NCBI RefSeq assembly: GCF_014267345.1
Contig: NZ_JACMYD010000009.1
Location: forward strand, 1 to 64,000
Source: Corynebacterium sp. zg-331
GTDB taxonomy: Bacteria > Actinomycetota > Actinomycetes > Mycobacteriales > Mycobacteriaceae
Length of the DNA: 64,000 bases
Direction of reading: 5' to 3'
Positions 1 to 10,457 of this stretch are shown one piece after another. The position numbers and the translations under genes were made by a program. Positions within the stretch are counted from its first letter, which is position 1; every line of letters begins with the position of its first letter. The notes beneath the pieces are model-generated. The model did no database searches, was not told the DNA's origin, and worked only from the letters and a program-made list of their open reading frames with translations.

Positions 1-25
1 AATCGCCTGATGAGCCTGCTAGGCA

Positions 26-427
26 TTAGTGGTGTGCTGCGGCATAAATCCACGCGCACGACAGTGACCAACCCGAACAATCCCCGGTTTGCTGATCACT
101 GCAAACGATCCTGGCAAAGCGTCTCACGTCCGGATCAGTGGTGGGTAGCAGATTGAACAGCTCCGGCCGAATGCAATACCTCACCGGCTCCATTGCCGTG
201 ACAATGAAAGTGATGATGTGCTTCGAGCTCTGATCCTTGTTCTGATGAACAACGAACACCTCAACCAGTCGGTCGCGCTTGCTCGCGGTCGGCATTGGAT
301 CCTCCATGTGCAAGCGAAGGAGCAAATCGCCGATCTCACGACCAGTCAACCCATCTGAGGTATCGGCAAGGACGTCGGCAATCGCCTTCAGGACTGAGTA
401 CGACCAAGAAGACGGGGCGTAGCCATG
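26..427 (-). pseudogene. Remnant of a TIGR02391-type (Ymh-like) protein
   Basis: The minus-strand open stretch encodes a conserved-looking core with GLTGREIGDLL, a DP.P..(S/T)KRDRL segment and an AMEPVRY motif. From memory this is the N-terminal pattern of TIGR02391 family proteins, whose function is poorly defined. No ATG or GTG precedes the conserved core in frame; a TAG lies at 428-430 and the first possible start (TTG at 349) is inside the conserved region. After the PVRY-x-ELF segment the family pattern is lost and translation stops about 40 residues later, so both ends look decayed. It lies downstream of ychF on the same strand. Family assignment is pattern memory, not a search. Confidence 0.5.
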
Positions 428-483
428 CTAATTCGCCACCCGCGTGTTGATGTGCAAGAGCACAGGAGGCATACGCTGACTAC

Positions 484-1581
484 CTACTTCTTAGACGTAA
501 GCCCCGTTCGAAACTCCACCACATCCCCATCCACCATCACGTACTCCTTACCCTCCTGCCGCACCTTGCCCGCGGCACGCGCCTCGGCCATGGAACCGGC
601 GGCATCCAAATCCACAAAGGAGACGATCTCGGCCTTAATGAAGCCCTTTTCAAAGTCGGAGTGGATCACGCCCGCCGCCTGCGGGGCGGTGGATCCCTTG
701 CGGATCGTCCAGGCACGCGCCTCCTTAGGCCCGGCGGTGAGGTAGGTCTGTAAACCCAGGGTGTCGAACCCGGCGCGGGCGAGCGTCGCCAGTCCCGGCT
801 CGTCCTGCCCCACGGAGGCCAGCAGCTCCATGGCCTCCTCCTCGTCGAGTTCCAGCAGTTCCGCCTCGGTGGCGGCATCGAGGAACACGCAGTCGGTGGG
901 GGCCACCAGCTCCCGCAGCTCGGCCTTTCGGGAATCAGAGGTCAGCACGGCCTCGTCGGCGTTGAACACGTAGAGGAAGGGCTTGGCCGTCATCAGGTGC
1001 AGCTCGCGAAGGTCCGCCAGCTCGATCTCCCCCGCCACGGAGGCGGCGTAGAGGGTGCGGTCGTCCTCCAAGATCGCCTGCGCCTTCTTCGTCGCGTCCA
1101 CCAGCGCGGCCTTGTCCTTATCCTTGCGCGCCTCCTTCTCCAGGCGCGGCAGGGCCTTCTCGATGGTTTGGAGGTCGGCCAGGATCAGCTCCGTCTGGAT
1201 CACGGAGATGTCGGCGGCGGGGTCCACCTTGCCGTCCACGTGCACCACGTTGTCGTCCTCGAAGGCGCGCACCACCTGGCAGATGGCGTCAGCCTCGCGG
1301 ATGTTGGCGAGGAAGGCGTTGCCCATGCCCTCGCCCTCGGAGGCGCCCTTGACGATGCCCGCGATGTCCACGAAGGACACGGTGGCGGGCAGGATGCGCT
1401 CGGAGCCGAAGATCTCCGCCAGGCGGTTCAGGCGGGGGTCGGGCAGTTCCACCAGGCCCACGTTCGGCTCGATGGTGGCGAACGGGTAGTTGGCCGCCAG
1501 CACGTCGTTGCGGGTCAGCGCGTTAAAAAGGGTGGACTTTCCGACGTTGGGCAGACCGACGATTCCAAGAGTAAGGCTCAC
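484..1581 (-). CDS. ychF: Redox-regulated ATPase/GTPase YchF (Obg family)
   Basis: A complete 365-residue protein with the P-loop GLPNVGKST near residue 8, a DIAG switch segment near 72 and an NADE motif replacing the NKxD of true GTPases. That replacement is typical of YchF, which prefers ATP. The C-terminal third is the TGS-like domain, with the family segment around 'HSDFEKGFIKAEIV'. YchF binds ribosomes and is linked to translation and stress control. The ATG start at 1581 begins the canonical MSLTLGIVGLPNVGK N-terminus. The length matches the family (about 360). It is a stand-alone gene, with the island remnant beyond its 3' end. Confidence 0.97.
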   Translation of the reverse strand: MSLTLGIVGLPNVGKSTLFNALTRNDVLAANYPFATIEPNVGLVELPDPRLNRLAEIFGSERILPATVSFVDIAGIVKGASEGEGMGNAFLANIREADAICQVVRAFEDDNVVHVDGKVDPAADISVIQTELILADLQTIEKALPRLEKEARKDKDKAALVDATKKAQAILEDDRTLYAASVAGEIELADLRELHLMTAKPFLYVFNADEAVLTSDSRKAELRELVAPTDCVFLDAATEAELLELDEEEAMELLASVGQDEPGLATLARAGFDTLGLQTYLTAGPKEARAWTIRKGSTAPQAAGVIHSDFEKGFIKAEIVSFVDLDAAGSMAEARAAGKVRQEGKEYVMVDGDVVEFRTGLTSKK

Positions 1582-1818
1582 GGTGGCCTATCCTATCAAG
1601 CCTTGCTCACAGGTCAGGTTCCGACTTCTCGCGGGGCGCCCGTCCTCTATCCCGCCGTAATCTACTATGGCGTTGACACCTCCGCAGCCCAGGTTTCGAT
1701 GGGGTCAGTCGGGCTGCTGGTACTGTTGCGGAGCATCAACGGGTCAATCATGATGCGGCCCCACTGTTTCCTCGGCATAGAACTACTGCCTGCCATCCTA
1801 AAAAGTAACCTCGACTCC

Positions 1819-2184
1819 ATGAGTACCCTCCCCTCCCTCTCCCGCCGCGCCCTCACGGGCATCCTCGGCGGCGCGGGCGTCCTCCATTTCCTCAAACCCC
1901 AACCCTTCGACCGGATCGTTCCCGCCTGGGTTCCCGGTTCCCCGCGCCTGGCCACCTACGCCAGCGGCGCGGCCGAGCTGGTCATCGCGGCGGCCCTGAC
2001 CCACCCCGCCACCCGGACCCCGGCTGCCAGGGCCGCGGCGGCGCTGTTCGTGGCGGTGTTCCCCGCCAACGTGGAGATGGCCCGCCAGTGGGTGCCGCAG
2101 TCGCGCGCCAAGGCCGCGATCTCCCTGCTGCGCCTGCCGCTTCAGGCCACGTTGATCCGCAGCGCGCTGCGGATCGCTCGCTGA
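1819..2184 (+). CDS. DoxX-family-like small membrane protein
   Basis: A 121-residue, hydrophobic, Ala-rich protein with about four helices. It carries the segments 'GVLHFLKPQPFDRIVP', 'ASGAAELVIAAAL' and 'FPANVEMA', which resemble the DoxX-type small membrane proteins common in Actinobacteria. The substrate and role of these proteins are not settled. The ATG at 1819 was chosen because the reading frame upstream is antisense to ychF and has no coding character. It is followed 60 bases later by the AI-2E-family gene on the same strand. Confidence 0.7.
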   Translation: MSTLPSLSRRALTGILGGAGVLHFLKPQPFDRIVPAWVPGSPRLATYASGAAELVIAAALTHPATRTPAARAAAALFVAVFPANVEMARQWVPQSRAKAAISLLRLPLQATLIRSALRIAR

Positions 2185-2243
2185 GTATCCCGCCCCGGCG
2201 CGTTCGAACACCCGCTAGCCCCGTGCTACCCCCATCGGGCAGA

Positions 2244-3518
2244 ATGACTCCTGTGACGGATAAGGAAGTAGCAGACGTCGAGGTGCACGAGGCATCGCCC
2301 GAGACCCAGCCGCAGGAGCAAGGTCCGCCACCCGTGGATCGCTCCGTCGTCATCAGCGACTCTCTGCGCACCACCGCCCGGTTGTGCCTGCGCGTGCTCG
2401 TCATCGTGATCACGGCACTGGTGGGTTCCTTTATCCTCCGCGAGTTCTGGCAGGGGCTTCTTCCAGTGATCCTGGCGATCATCGTGTGCACGGTGTTGGC
2501 TGGGCCCACGAATTGGCTGCGGCGCCATCGCGTGCCACCGGCACCGGCGGCACTGCTGACGCTGCTGGTCTTTTTCTCCCTCATCGGCGCGGTATTCGTG
2601 TTCATCGCCCCGGATATCGTGCGCCAGTCGGGCGTGCTGTATCTCCAGGCCTTCGACGGCATCCAGCGCCTGCGCCTGTGGCTGGAGCAGCCCCCGCTGA
2701 ATATCGGCTCCTCGGAGTTGGACGTAGTGATCAACGAGGCCGCCACCTGGCTTCAGGAGCAAGCCGGGGCCATCGCAGGCGGCATCCTCTCGGGGGTGTC
2801 CACCGTGACGTCGATAGCCGTCACTCTGGGCGTGGTGCTGGTGCTCACGTTCTTCTTCCTCAAGGACGGCCACCGCTTCCTACCCTGGCTGCGCGGGGTG
2901 GCCGGGCAGCGCCAGGGGTGGCACGCCACGGAGCTGCTCACCCGCGCCTGGCGCACCCTGGGCGGCTTCATCCGGGCACAGGCCCTGGTCTCCCTGGTGG
3001 ACGCGGTCTTTATCGGCCTGGGCCTCATCATCATCGGGGTGCCGATGGCCCTGGCGCTGGCCGTGATCACGTTCGTAGCAGGTTTTATCCCCATCATCGG
3101 GGCCTTTACCGCCGGGGCGCTGGCCGTACTCATCGCCCTGGTCTCCCTGGGGGTTCCGCAGGCGGTGGCCACCCTGGTCGTGGTGGTGGCGGTGCAGCAG
3201 TTGGAGGGCAATATCCTCTCACCCATCCTGCAATCGCGCGCCATGAACCTGCACCCGGTGATCATCCTAGTTTCGGTGACCATCGGTGGCAGCCTCTTCG
3301 GCATCGTCGGGGCGTTCCTTGCCGTGCCCGTGGCGGCCATGATCGCGGTGCTCTTCCGCTACCTCCAGGACATCACCATGCTGCGCTCCGGGGAAAAGAC
3401 GCTAGGCGAGGTTCCCTTTGTCACCGAGGAGGGAGCCGCCGTGGGCGAGCTGAGCGTGGCAAGCGGCCTGGAGCTGCGCGCCCGGCACTACGGTTCCGAT
3501 AACGCCACGGCCCACTAG
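2244..3518 (+). CDS. AI-2E family transporter (PerM/UPF0118)
   Basis: A 424-residue polytopic membrane protein. A hydrophilic N-terminal tail of about 45 residues precedes paired helices, then an extracytoplasmic region with amphipathic helices (about 110-180), then the conserved C-terminal core. That core includes 'FFFLKDG', 'GLGLIIIGVP', 'AGFIPIIGAF' and 'QQLEGNILSPILQSRAM', which are diagnostic of AI-2E/PerM proteins. Members have been linked to autoinducer or ion export, but the substrate here is unknown. ATG at 2244 was chosen; GTG at 2253 is an alternative three codons on. It is only 5 bases from the next gene, so probably co-transcribed. Confidence 0.88.
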   Translation: MTPVTDKEVADVEVHEASPETQPQEQGPPPVDRSVVISDSLRTTARLCLRVLVIVITALVGSFILREFWQGLLPVILAIIVCTVLAGPTNWLRRHRVPPAPAALLTLLVFFSLIGAVFVFIAPDIVRQSGVLYLQAFDGIQRLRLWLEQPPLNIGSSELDVVINEAATWLQEQAGAIAGGILSGVSTVTSIAVTLGVVLVLTFFFLKDGHRFLPWLRGVAGQRQGWHATELLTRAWRTLGGFIRAQALVSLVDAVFIGLGLIIIGVPMALALAVITFVAGFIPIIGAFTAGALAVLIALVSLGVPQAVATLVVVVAVQQLEGNILSPILQSRAMNLHPVIILVSVTIGGSLFGIVGAFLAVPVAAMIAVLFRYLQDITMLRSGEKTLGEVPFVTEEGAAVGELSVASGLELRARHYGSDNATAH

Positions 3519-3523
3519 GATTA

Positions 3524-4291
3524 ATGCACGTGTCTCATGTGACCCCTCAACCGCGCAATGCCTCCGGTTCTACCGCCGCCGGGCTACCCACGTGGTCCGG
3601 CGTGGCCATCGTGCTGGCCGCACTCCTCACCGGCCTGCTGCTGAGCATGATCCACCACGCCATCGGCGCGCCGTACATCATCCTCTTTGTGGTGTCCAGC
3701 CTCGGGGTGGCTCTCTTTACGGAGGTGCGTGGCCTCTTCATCACCGTGGCCTGCCTCCCGCTTTCCTTCGCCGCCGTGACCGTGCTGACATCCTGGCTCA
3801 ACGGGCGCGCGCTCAGCCCCAATATCTCGGGGCTGTCTACCACGGCTCTCGTCACGGCGGTCTACCCGCTTCTGCAACTCTTCCCGGTGCTTTTCCTCGT
3901 CACTCTGGGCTGCGCCCTCATCGCCTTCCTGCGCATCTCACTGCTGCGCCGCCAAGGCGCCGAGATAGAAAGGAAGGAGCGCGAATCACGGCGGCGCACC
4001 GCCGAGGCGGATCGGCGCAACCGGGAGACCGTCAGCAGGCTCCACTCCACCTCCACGGCCCGACGCCCGCGCCAGCGCGCCGAGAACCAACGTCCCGCCC
4101 AGCGCCCGCCGCGCACGGCGGCACCCCCCGCCAAGGAAGACGCACGGTCCCCCTGGCCCGCCGACCGCGCCCGGGCGACCTACCGCCCGCAGCGCCCTCC
4201 CCGTTGGGATCAAGGCGAGGAACAGGGCCGCCACGAGCGGCGCCGCACTTCCTATCCCCCATCCCGGACTCCGCACCGCCGGGATTACTAG
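3524..4291 (+). CDS. DUF6542-type membrane protein with basic proline-rich tail
   Basis: A 255-residue protein. Four hydrophobic helices span roughly residues 25-145 and include 'SLGVALFTEVRGLFITVACLPL'-like packing. A long cytoplasmic tail (about 150-255), rich in Arg, Pro, Glu and Gln and probably disordered, follows. Proteins of this layout sit next to ispH/xseA in corynebacteria, and I assign it to DUF6542 on layout and context. The molecular function is unknown; the charged tail could be a protein- or nucleic acid-binding platform (inference). It converges on ispH. Confidence 0.72.
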   Translation: MHVSHVTPQPRNASGSTAAGLPTWSGVAIVLAALLTGLLLSMIHHAIGAPYIILFVVSSLGVALFTEVRGLFITVACLPLSFAAVTVLTSWLNGRALSPNISGLSTTALVTAVYPLLQLFPVLFLVTLGCALIAFLRISLLRRQGAEIERKERESRRRTAEADRRNRETVSRLHSTSTARRPRQRAENQRPAQRPPRTAAPPAKEDARSPWPADRARATYRPQRPPRWDQGEEQGRHERRRTSYPPSRTPHRRDY

Positions 4292-4292
4292 C

Positions 4293-4318
4293 ACCGCCCC
4301 CGCCAAGGAGCGGTTTTT
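4293..4318 (+). terminator. Possible intrinsic terminator of the DUF6542 gene
   Basis: A short hairpin (ACCGC at 4293-4297, GCGGT at 4310-4314) runs directly into TTTTT, two bases after the stop codon. The stem is only 5 bp, so this is a weak call, but position and T-run fit. Confidence 0.35.
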
Positions 4319-4396
4319 GCACACTCGCGGATCTTTTTCTCATCCTTGTGTGGCGCCAGTGATTCACCCCCGTCACACACCACCCCGAATACCCGA

Positions 4397-5362
4397 TTAC
4401 GTCCGGGCCGGGCGCAGATCCCTCGGTAGGGCGAAGGTGATCTTTTCGCTGGCGGTGGTGACCTCCTCCACGGAGGCGTAACCGCGCTGCGCCAGGGACT
4501 CCACCACGTCGCGCACCAGGATCTCGGGCACGGAGGCCCCGGAGGTCACGCCCACGGTGTCCACGCCGTCGAACCATGCGTCCTCGATCTGGTCGGCGTA
4601 GTCGATGAGGTAGGCGGCCTGGGAGCCGTGTTGCAGGGCCACCTCCACCAGGCGCTTGGAGTTGGAGGAGTTCTGGGATCCCACCACGATCATGAGCGGG
4701 CAGCGCTGCGCGATGGCTTTCACGGCCACCTGGCGGTTTTGCGTGGCGTAGCAGATGTCGTCGCTGGGCGGGTCCTGGAGGTGGGGGAAGCGCCGGTGAA
4801 GTTTTTCGCGAATCTGCATGGTCTCGTCCACGGACAGCGTGGTCTGGGAGAGCCAGATGAGCTTGACGTCGTCGAGGAAGTCCGGCAGGGCGTCCACCCC
4901 GTCCAGGCCATCGACCAGGTGGGTGACCTCGGGGGCCTCGCCGGCGGTGCCCTCGACCTCCTCGTGGCCCTCGTGGCCGATGAGCAGGATGTGGTAGCCA
5001 TCGCGGGCGAAGCGCTTGACCTCGTTGTGCACCTTGGTCACCAGGGGGCAGGTGGCGTCGAGGGTTTGCAGCTGAAGCCCCCTGGCCTCGCCGCGCACCT
5101 GGGGGCTCACGCCGTGGGCGGAAAAGACCAGGTGGGAGCCCTCGGGCACCTCGTCGGTCTCCTCGACGAAGATGGCGCCGCGCTCGGAGAGGGTGTCCAC
5201 CACGTAGCGGTTGTGCACGATTTCCTTGCGCACGTAGACGGGGGCGCCGTATTTTTCCAGTGCGCGTTCCACCGTTTCCACGGCGCGGTCCACGCCCGCG
5301 CAGTAGCCGCGCGGGGCGGCGAGCAGCACCTTTTTGTCTCCGTCTGTCATGGTCGCGGTCAT
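4397..5362 (-). CDS. ispH: 4-hydroxy-3-methylbut-2-enyl diphosphate reductase
   Basis: A 321-residue protein for the last step of the MEP pathway, converting HMBPP to IPP and DMAPP with a 4Fe-4S cluster. The three cluster cysteines are visible in GYCAGV, DATCPL and [11 protein letters not shown], with the FSAHGV histidine segment and the SSNSKRL substrate loop. The ATG at 5362 ([11 protein letters not shown]) was chosen; an internal ATG at 5350 is possible. The same frame stays open far upstream, but that part is antisense to xseA. It is divergent from xseA with 78 bases between starts, as in other corynebacteria. Confidence 0.97.
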   Translation of the reverse strand: MTATMTDGDKKVLLAAPRGYCAGVDRAVETVERALEKYGAPVYVRKEIVHNRYVVDTLSERGAIFVEETDEVPEGSHLVFSAHGVSPQVRGEARGLQLQTLDATCPLVTKVHNEVKRFARDGYHILLIGHEGHEEVEGTAGEAPEVTHLVDGLDGVDALPDFLDDVKLIWLSQTTLSVDETMQIREKLHRRFPHLQDPPSDDICYATQNRQVAVKAIAQRCPLMIVVGSQNSSNSKRLVEVALQHGSQAAYLIDYADQIEDAWFDGVDTVGVTSGASVPEILVRDVVESLAQRGYASVEEVTTASEKITFALPRDLRPART

Positions 5363-5440
5363 GGTGACCACAGTATCCAAAGCGGGGTGCACGGGCATAG
5401 ACTGGGTGAACCGTCTCTGTCCGCCATCGAAGGGGAACGC

Positions 5441-6682
5441 ATGGCTAAAGCCGTCACCACCGCCCAGGCCCCGCTGCCGGTTCGCGAGGTCAATGCCTTG
5501 GTCAAGGGGTGGATCGAGCGCCTGGGTCACGTCTGGGTGGAGGGGCAGCTGACCCAGGTGAACATGAAGCCCACCTGGAAGCTGTCCTACCTCACGCTGC
5601 GCGACACCCAGGCGGAGGCCTCCGTGCAGCTGACCTGCCCCACCTCCCTGCTGCGCGACGCCCCCTCTCCCTTGCGCGATGGCGACCGCGTGGTGGTCTA
5701 CGGTAAGCCGGCGTTCTACGCCGGGCGCGGTTCCTTTTCCCTCTGGGCCACGGAGATTCGGCACGTGGGCGTGGGCGAGCTGCTGGCCCGCATCGAGCAG
5801 CTGCGCCGCGCCCTGGCCGCAGAGGGACTCTTCGATGCCTCCCGCAAGCTTCCCCTGCCCTTCCTGCCGAACCGGGTGGGGCTGATTACCGGGCGCGGTT
5901 CCGCCGCGGAGCGCGACGTGCTCTCCGTGGCCCGGGATCGCTGGCCCGAGGTGGACTTCCGGGTCATCAATACCGCCGTGCAGGGGGCAAACGCGGTGCC
6001 GGAGATCATCGAGGCGCTGCGCGACCTGGACGCCGATCCCGAGGTGGACGTCATCATCATCGCCCGCGGTGGGGGCTCGGTGGAGGACCTGTTGCCCTTT
6101 TCCGAGGAGGCTCTGCAACGCGCCGTGGCGGCGGCGCGCACCCCGGTGGTGTCCGCCATCGGGCACGAGCCGGATAGCCCGGTGCTCGATCACGTGGCCG
6201 ACCTGCGCGCCGCGACCCCCACGGATGCCGCCAAGCGGGTGGTACCGGACGTGGCCGAGCAGCGCGCCCTGCTCGCGGAGCTGCGCGCGCGCTCGGCGGC
6301 GGCGCTGCGCGCGTGGGTGCGTCGGGAACAAGAACGCCTCCACCAGGTGCGCTCACGGCCGGTGCTGGCCGATCCCGCCACGCCCATCACCCGGCGCCGC
6401 GAGGAGATCCAGCGCGCCCTGAGCGCCCTGCGTCGAGACGCAACGCACCTGCTGGACGCGGAGCGCTCCCGGGTGGCATCGCTGCGCGCGCAGGTCTCGG
6501 CGCTCGGCCCCTCGGCCACGCTGGCGCGCGGCTATGCTGTGGTGCAGGTTGTGCCCCGCGATGGCTCCGAGGCTCAGGTGGTCACCACCATCGAGCAATC
6601 GCCGCCCGGCAGCCAGCTGCGCATCCGCGTGGCCGACGGCTCGATCACCGCCGCCGGCATGTCCACCACCCCCGCGAATTAG
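5441..6682 (+). CDS. xseA: Exodeoxyribonuclease VII large subunit
   Basis: A 413-residue catalytic subunit of the ssDNA exonuclease. The N-terminal OB-fold (about residues 10-110) is followed by the catalytic region with '[13 protein letters not shown]' and the hallmark [13 protein letters not shown] near residue 205, then [11 protein letters not shown] long coiled coil (about 270-360) binds XseB. The ATG at 5441 has an AAGGGGAA ribosome-binding site; the longer open frame is antisense to ispH. xseB follows 12 bases downstream, so the two subunits form an operon. Confidence 0.96.
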   Translation: MAKAVTTAQAPLPVREVNALVKGWIERLGHVWVEGQLTQVNMKPTWKLSYLTLRDTQAEASVQLTCPTSLLRDAPSPLRDGDRVVVYGKPAFYAGRGSFSLWATEIRHVGVGELLARIEQLRRALAAEGLFDASRKLPLPFLPNRVGLITGRGSAAERDVLSVARDRWPEVDFRVINTAVQGANAVPEIIEALRDLDADPEVDVIIIARGGGSVEDLLPFSEEALQRAVAAARTPVVSAIGHEPDSPVLDHVADLRAATPTDAAKRVVPDVAEQRALLAELRARSAAALRAWVRREQERLHQVRSRPVLADPATPITRRREEIQRALSALRRDATHLLDAERSRVASLRAQVSALGPSATLARGYAVVQVVPRDGSEAQVVTTIEQSPPGSQLRIRVADGSITAAGMSTTPAN

Positions 6683-6694
6683 GAGCACAAGCAC

Positions 6695-6988
6695 GTGAGC
6701 AATCCAGATACCTTCGGCAGCGGTCGGCCCGCCGAGCTCCCCGAGGCGTCCACGCTGAGCTATGAGCAGGCCCGCGACGAGCTGGTGGAGGTGGTCAAGA
6801 TCCTCGAACTCGGACAGATGGGATTAGACGAGTCCCTGGCCTATTGGGAGCGCGGCGAGGCCCTGGCCGCCCGCTGCGAGGAGCACCTGGCGAGGGCCTC
6901 GGCCAGGGTGGAGCAAGCCCTGGCTCAGCGCAGCTCCGCCGAGGCCGCCGATTCCCCTGCGACCCCCGACGCCGAGCGCAAGGGCTGA
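6695..6988 (+). CDS. xseB: Exodeoxyribonuclease VII small subunit
   Basis: A 97-residue protein with the XseB helical hairpin ([18 protein letters not shown] then '[23 protein letters not shown]', roughly residues 21-75). It wraps the coiled coil of XseA. It starts with GTG at 6695, preceded by AGGAGCAC. Its last 64 bases overlap the 3' end of the convergent DUF4245 gene. The C-terminal 20 residues are low-complexity and poorly conserved in such proteins. Confidence 0.95.
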   Translation: MSNPDTFGSGRPAELPEASTLSYEQARDELVEVVKILELGQMGLDESLAYWERGEALAARCEEHLARASARVEQALAQRSSAEAADSPATPDAERKG

Positions 6989-7533
6989 GCCTGGGCGGTG
7001 GCCTCGATGAGGGCACGGAACTCCTCCTCGGTTGCGGCCCCACTGATCAGCAGGCGCGCGTCGCCTAAGTCCGCCACCCACAGGTCGCGCACCTCCCGAT
7101 CCGACGAGGCGTAGACCTCGGTGGCGGTCCCGGCCACGTCGATGGTGCGGTCGTGATCGCGCAGCTCGTCGTCGTAGCCGCGGGCGGCCTCGTCCCCGGG
7201 CAGGTCGGTCTGGGCGAGCTGGAGGTACCCGCCCCGATCGGTGATATATCCCACCGTCGGCGCCGGGCGACCGCCCACGGAGGTACGCCGCGCGGAGTTA
7301 GAAACCCAGCCCTCGGGTGCCTCCGGCAGGCGCACCGGGAAGGAGGCACCGGCGGCCTCCATACCCAAAAACGCCGCGGCATCCGCGGTGGGAACGGGGC
7401 CGTTTTCCGGGTTACCCGGATCGAAGGAGCAAAGCCCGGTGGCGCCCACCCCCACCACCATCATCACCACGATGGCGCCGAGGGAAAGCATCATGTCGCG
7501 GCCGTCTTGAAAGAGCCTTGGTTTTTCTGCCAC
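6925..7533 (-). CDS. DUF4245 membrane-anchored protein
   Basis: About 202 residues: a short cytoplasmic head ([12 protein letters not shown]), one transmembrane helix ([19 protein letters not shown]) and an extracytoplasmic DUF4245 domain containing [11 protein letters not shown] and the [15 protein letters not shown] segment. Function is unknown. It is found next to glpX and xseB in corynebacteria and relatives. The GTG at 7533 is preferred over an upstream ATG at 7587 because homologues begin close to 'AEKP..FQDGRDM'. It overlaps xseB tail to tail by 64 bases. Confidence 0.85.
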   Translation of the reverse strand: MAEKPRLFQDGRDMMLSLGAIVVMMVVGVGATGLCSFDPGNPENGPVPTADAAAFLGMEAAGASFPVRLPEAPEGWVSNSARRTSVGGRPAPTVGYITDRGGYLQLAQTDLPGDEAARGYDDELRDHDRTIDVAGTATEVYASSDREVRDLWVADLGDARLLISGAATEEEFRALIEATAQAQPLRSASGVAGESAASAELR

Positions 7534-7733
7534 GCGCCCCAGTATCGCACTAACGCGCCCCCGCACCGAAACCATCGACGCGTGCAAGCAGAGACCTCCG
7601 CCACCCGGAAAACGCAGGAAAAGTACGCGCCGCTACCCTCATATGGGTGCAATGTGCCCGGCCTTACGCCCCCTAGTGCAACAATATAGGGGTTCCTTGG
7701 TAGTACCTTGCCCCACAGGAGGCCGCAGTACAG

Positions 7734-8765
7734 ATGAATGAAAGCCGTCCAGACAACCAGAAGAACGCCGAGGTGCCGGATCGCAACCTCGCCATGGAAC
7801 TGGTCCGGGTGACCGAGGCGGCGGCGCTGGCCTCCGGCCGGTGGGTGGGCCGCGGCATGAAAAACGAGGGCGACGGCGCCGCCGTGGACGCCATGCGCGA
7901 GCTGATCAACTCCGTGAACATGAACGGGGTGGTGGTCATCGGGGAGGGTGAAAAGGACGAGGCCCCCATGCTTTTCAACGGCGAGCACGTGGGCACCGGC
8001 TTTGGCGCGGAGGTGGACATCGCCGTGGACCCGGTGGACGGCACCACCCTCATGGCCGAGGGCCGCCCCAACGCCATCTCCGTGATCGCCGCCGCCGAGC
8101 GCGGCTCCATGTACGACCCCTCCGAGGTGTTCTACATGCGCAAGATCGCCGTGGGCCCCGAGGCCGCCGGGAAGATCGACATCGAGGCCCCCGTGGGTCA
8201 CAACATCAACGCCGTGGCCAAGGCCAAGGGACTGCATCCCTCGCAGGTCACCGTGGTGGTACTGGATCGCCCCCGGCACACCGACCTCATCGCGGAGATC
8301 CGCCGCGCCGGGGCCAAGGTACGGCTGATCTCCGACGGCGACGTGGCCGGCGCCGTGGCCGCCGCCCAGGACGACGTCGCTAATTCCGTGGACATCATGA
8401 TGGGCACCGGCGGCACCCCCGAAGGCATCATCACCGCCTGCGCCATGAAGTGCATGGGCGGCGAGATCCAGGGCATGCTGGCCCCCCGCAACGACGAGGA
8501 AAAGAGCCGCGCCCTGGCAGCCGGGCACAAGCTGGGCCAGGTGCTGGGCACCAACGACCTGGTGCGCTCGGACAACTGCTACTTCGCCGCCACCGGCGTG
8601 ACCAACGGCGACATGCTGCGCGGGGTGACCTACCGCAGCAACGGCGCCACCACCCGCTCGCTGGTCATGCGCTCCAAGTCCGGCACCCTGCGCTACCTCG
8701 AATCTCGCCACCAGCTCTCCAAGCTCCAGGAGTACTCCGCGGTGGACTACCTCTCCGACCTCTGA
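7734..8765 (+). CDS. glpX: Class II fructose-1,6-bisphosphatase
   Basis: A 343-residue GlpX-type gluconeogenic phosphatase (fructose-1,6-bisphosphate to fructose-6-phosphate). Metal and substrate motifs are visible: [23 protein letters not shown], a run ending 'VVLDRPRH' and [10 protein letters not shown]. In corynebacteria GlpX is the main FBPase. The ATG at 7734 follows AGGAGG, with about 11 bases between. It is divergent from DUF4245 across a 200-base spacer that should hold both promoters, and is followed 84 bases later by fumC. Confidence 0.97.
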   Translation: MNESRPDNQKNAEVPDRNLAMELVRVTEAAALASGRWVGRGMKNEGDGAAVDAMRELINSVNMNGVVVIGEGEKDEAPMLFNGEHVGTGFGAEVDIAVDPVDGTTLMAEGRPNAISVIAAAERGSMYDPSEVFYMRKIAVGPEAAGKIDIEAPVGHNINAVAKAKGLHPSQVTVVVLDRPRHTDLIAEIRRAGAKVRLISDGDVAGAVAAAQDDVANSVDIMMGTGGTPEGIITACAMKCMGGEIQGMLAPRNDEEKSRALAAGHKLGQVLGTNDLVRSDNCYFAATGVTNGDMLRGVTYRSNGATTRSLVMRSKSGTLRYLESRHQLSKLQEYSAVDYLSDL

Positions 8766-8849
8766 GGTCACCATCACACCTACCCCGGCGGCGCTTATGC
8801 GCCATACTGGACTATGGACTAGCACACGCGAGAAGCAAAGGTGATAGCA

Positions 8850-10250
8850 ATGACTGAATACCGCATTGAGCACGACACGATGGGCGAGGTCAAGGTCCCC
8901 GTGGACGCCCTCTGGCGCGCCCAGACCCAGCGCGCGGTGGAGAACTTTCCCATCTCCGGACGAGGCCTGGAGGCCGCCCAAATCCGCGCCATGGGTCTGC
9001 TCAAGGCCGCCTGCGCACAGGTGAACAAGGATTCCGGCGCCCTGGACGCGGAGAAGGCCGATGCCATCATCGCCGCCGCCAAGGAGATCGCGGCGGGCAA
9101 GCACGACGACCAGTTCCCCATCGACGTGTTCCAGACCGGCTCCGGCACCTCCTCGAATATGAACACCAACGAGGTCATCGCCTCCCTGGCCAAGGCCGCG
9201 GGCGTCGAGGTTCATCCCAATGACCACGTGAACATGGGCCAGTCCTCCAACGACACCTTCCCCACCGCCACCCACGTGGCCGCCACCGAGGCCGCCGTCA
9301 CGGATCTCATCCCCGGACTGACGGTGCTGCGCGACTCCCTGGCGGCCAAGGCCGACCAGTGGAAGTCCGTGGTCAAGTCCGGCCGCACGCACCTCATGGA
9401 CGCCGTGCCCGTGACCCTGGGGCAGGAATTCGGCGGCTACGCCCGCCAGATCGCCGCCGGCATCGAGCGCATCGAGGCCACTCTGCCCCGCCTGGGTGAG
9501 CTGGCCATCGGCGGCACCGCCGCCGGAACCGGCATCAACACCTCCGCCGACTTCGGGGCCAAGGTCACCGAGAAGCTGCGCGCGCTCACCGGCCTGGACG
9601 AGCTGAACGAGGCGCGCAACCACTTCGAGGCCCAGGCCGCGCGCGACGCCCTGGTGGAGTACTCCGGTGCCATGCGCACCGTGGCGGTTTCCCTGTACAA
9701 GATCGCCAACGACATCCGCCTGATGGGCTCCGGCCCGCTGACCGGTCTCTCCGAGATTCGCCTGCCGGATCTCCAGCCGGGTTCCTCCATCATGCCGGGC
9801 AAGGTCAACCCAGTGCTATGCGAGACGGCCACGCAGGTCTCCGCCCAGGTGATCGGCAACGACGCCGCCGTCGCCTTCGGCGGCACCCAGGGCCAGTTCG
9901 AGCTCAACGTGTTCATCCCGATGATGGCCCGCAACGTGCTGGAATCCTCCCGGCTGCTGGCCAGTACCGCGCGCGTGTTCGCCGAGCGCCTGGTGGACGG
10001 CATCGAGCCGAACGAGGAGCGCATGAAGACGCTGGCGGAGTCCTCCCCCTCCATCGTCACCCCGCTGAACTCCGCCATCGGCTACGAGGCCGCCGCCAAG
10101 GTGGCCAAGCACGCCCTGGCCGAGGGAATCACCATCCGCGAGGCCGTGATCGACCTCGGCTTCGTGGACGGCGAGAGGCTCACCGAGGAGGAGCTGGATA
10201 AGCGCCTGGATGTGCTCGCCATGGCGAACACGGATCGAGATAAGCGCTAA
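8850..10250 (+). CDS. fumC: Fumarate hydratase, class II
   Basis: A 466-residue TCA-cycle enzyme interconverting fumarate and malate. It has [31 protein letters not shown] and the superfamily signature [12 protein letters not shown] chose the ATG at 8850 rather than GTG at 8841, because AAAGGTGA sits at proper spacing before it and [17 protein letters not shown] is the usual N-terminus. It lies downstream of glpX and has its own terminator (10281-10315). Confidence 0.96.
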   Translation: MTEYRIEHDTMGEVKVPVDALWRAQTQRAVENFPISGRGLEAAQIRAMGLLKAACAQVNKDSGALDAEKADAIIAAAKEIAAGKHDDQFPIDVFQTGSGTSSNMNTNEVIASLAKAAGVEVHPNDHVNMGQSSNDTFPTATHVAATEAAVTDLIPGLTVLRDSLAAKADQWKSVVKSGRTHLMDAVPVTLGQEFGGYARQIAAGIERIEATLPRLGELAIGGTAAGTGINTSADFGAKVTEKLRALTGLDELNEARNHFEAQAARDALVEYSGAMRTVAVSLYKIANDIRLMGSGPLTGLSEIRLPDLQPGSSIMPGKVNPVLCETATQVSAQVIGNDAAVAFGGTQGQFELNVFIPMMARNVLESSRLLASTARVFAERLVDGIEPNEERMKTLAESSPSIVTPLNSAIGYEAAAKVAKHALAEGITIREAVIDLGFVDGERLTEEELDKRLDVLAMANTDRDKR

Positions 10251-10280
10251 CGTCTCCAGCCTTGCGCGACAGCGCACCAA

Positions 10281-10315
10281 GAACCCCCGCGAGTCCACCC
10301 CGACCCCGGGGGTTC
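10281..10315 (+). terminator. Terminator downstream of fumC
   Basis: A 9-bp perfect stem (GAACCCCCG at 10281-10289, CGGGGGTTC at 10307-10315) with a 17-base loop lies 31 bases after the fumC stop, followed by a moderately T-rich stretch. Confidence 0.55.
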
Positions 10316-10457
10316 GTTCTATTCCCGTTAACGTTCCCTAGGCCCACCGGCCACGGCCACACCATCCGCGGTGCTCGCCGCGCCCCACAGCGCAGATCCC
10401 CGCCCACCCAGGACAACAAACGTTCCGTTCCCCGCCGCAGACCACCGAATATACTGG

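Noticed and set aside
997..2184. 395-codon plus-strand frame before the DoxX-like gene
   Set aside because: The first 270 codons are antisense to ychF and low in coding character. The real gene starts at 1819.
4397..6343. 648-codon minus-strand frame covering ispH and beyond
   Set aside because: Only the last 321 codons are IspH. The upstream part is Gly/Arg/His-rich antisense of xseA, which has its own ribosome-binding site and intact domains.
7491..9623. 710-codon minus-strand frame across glpX and fumC
   Set aside because: His/Gly/Val-rich shadow of two highly conserved plus-strand genes.
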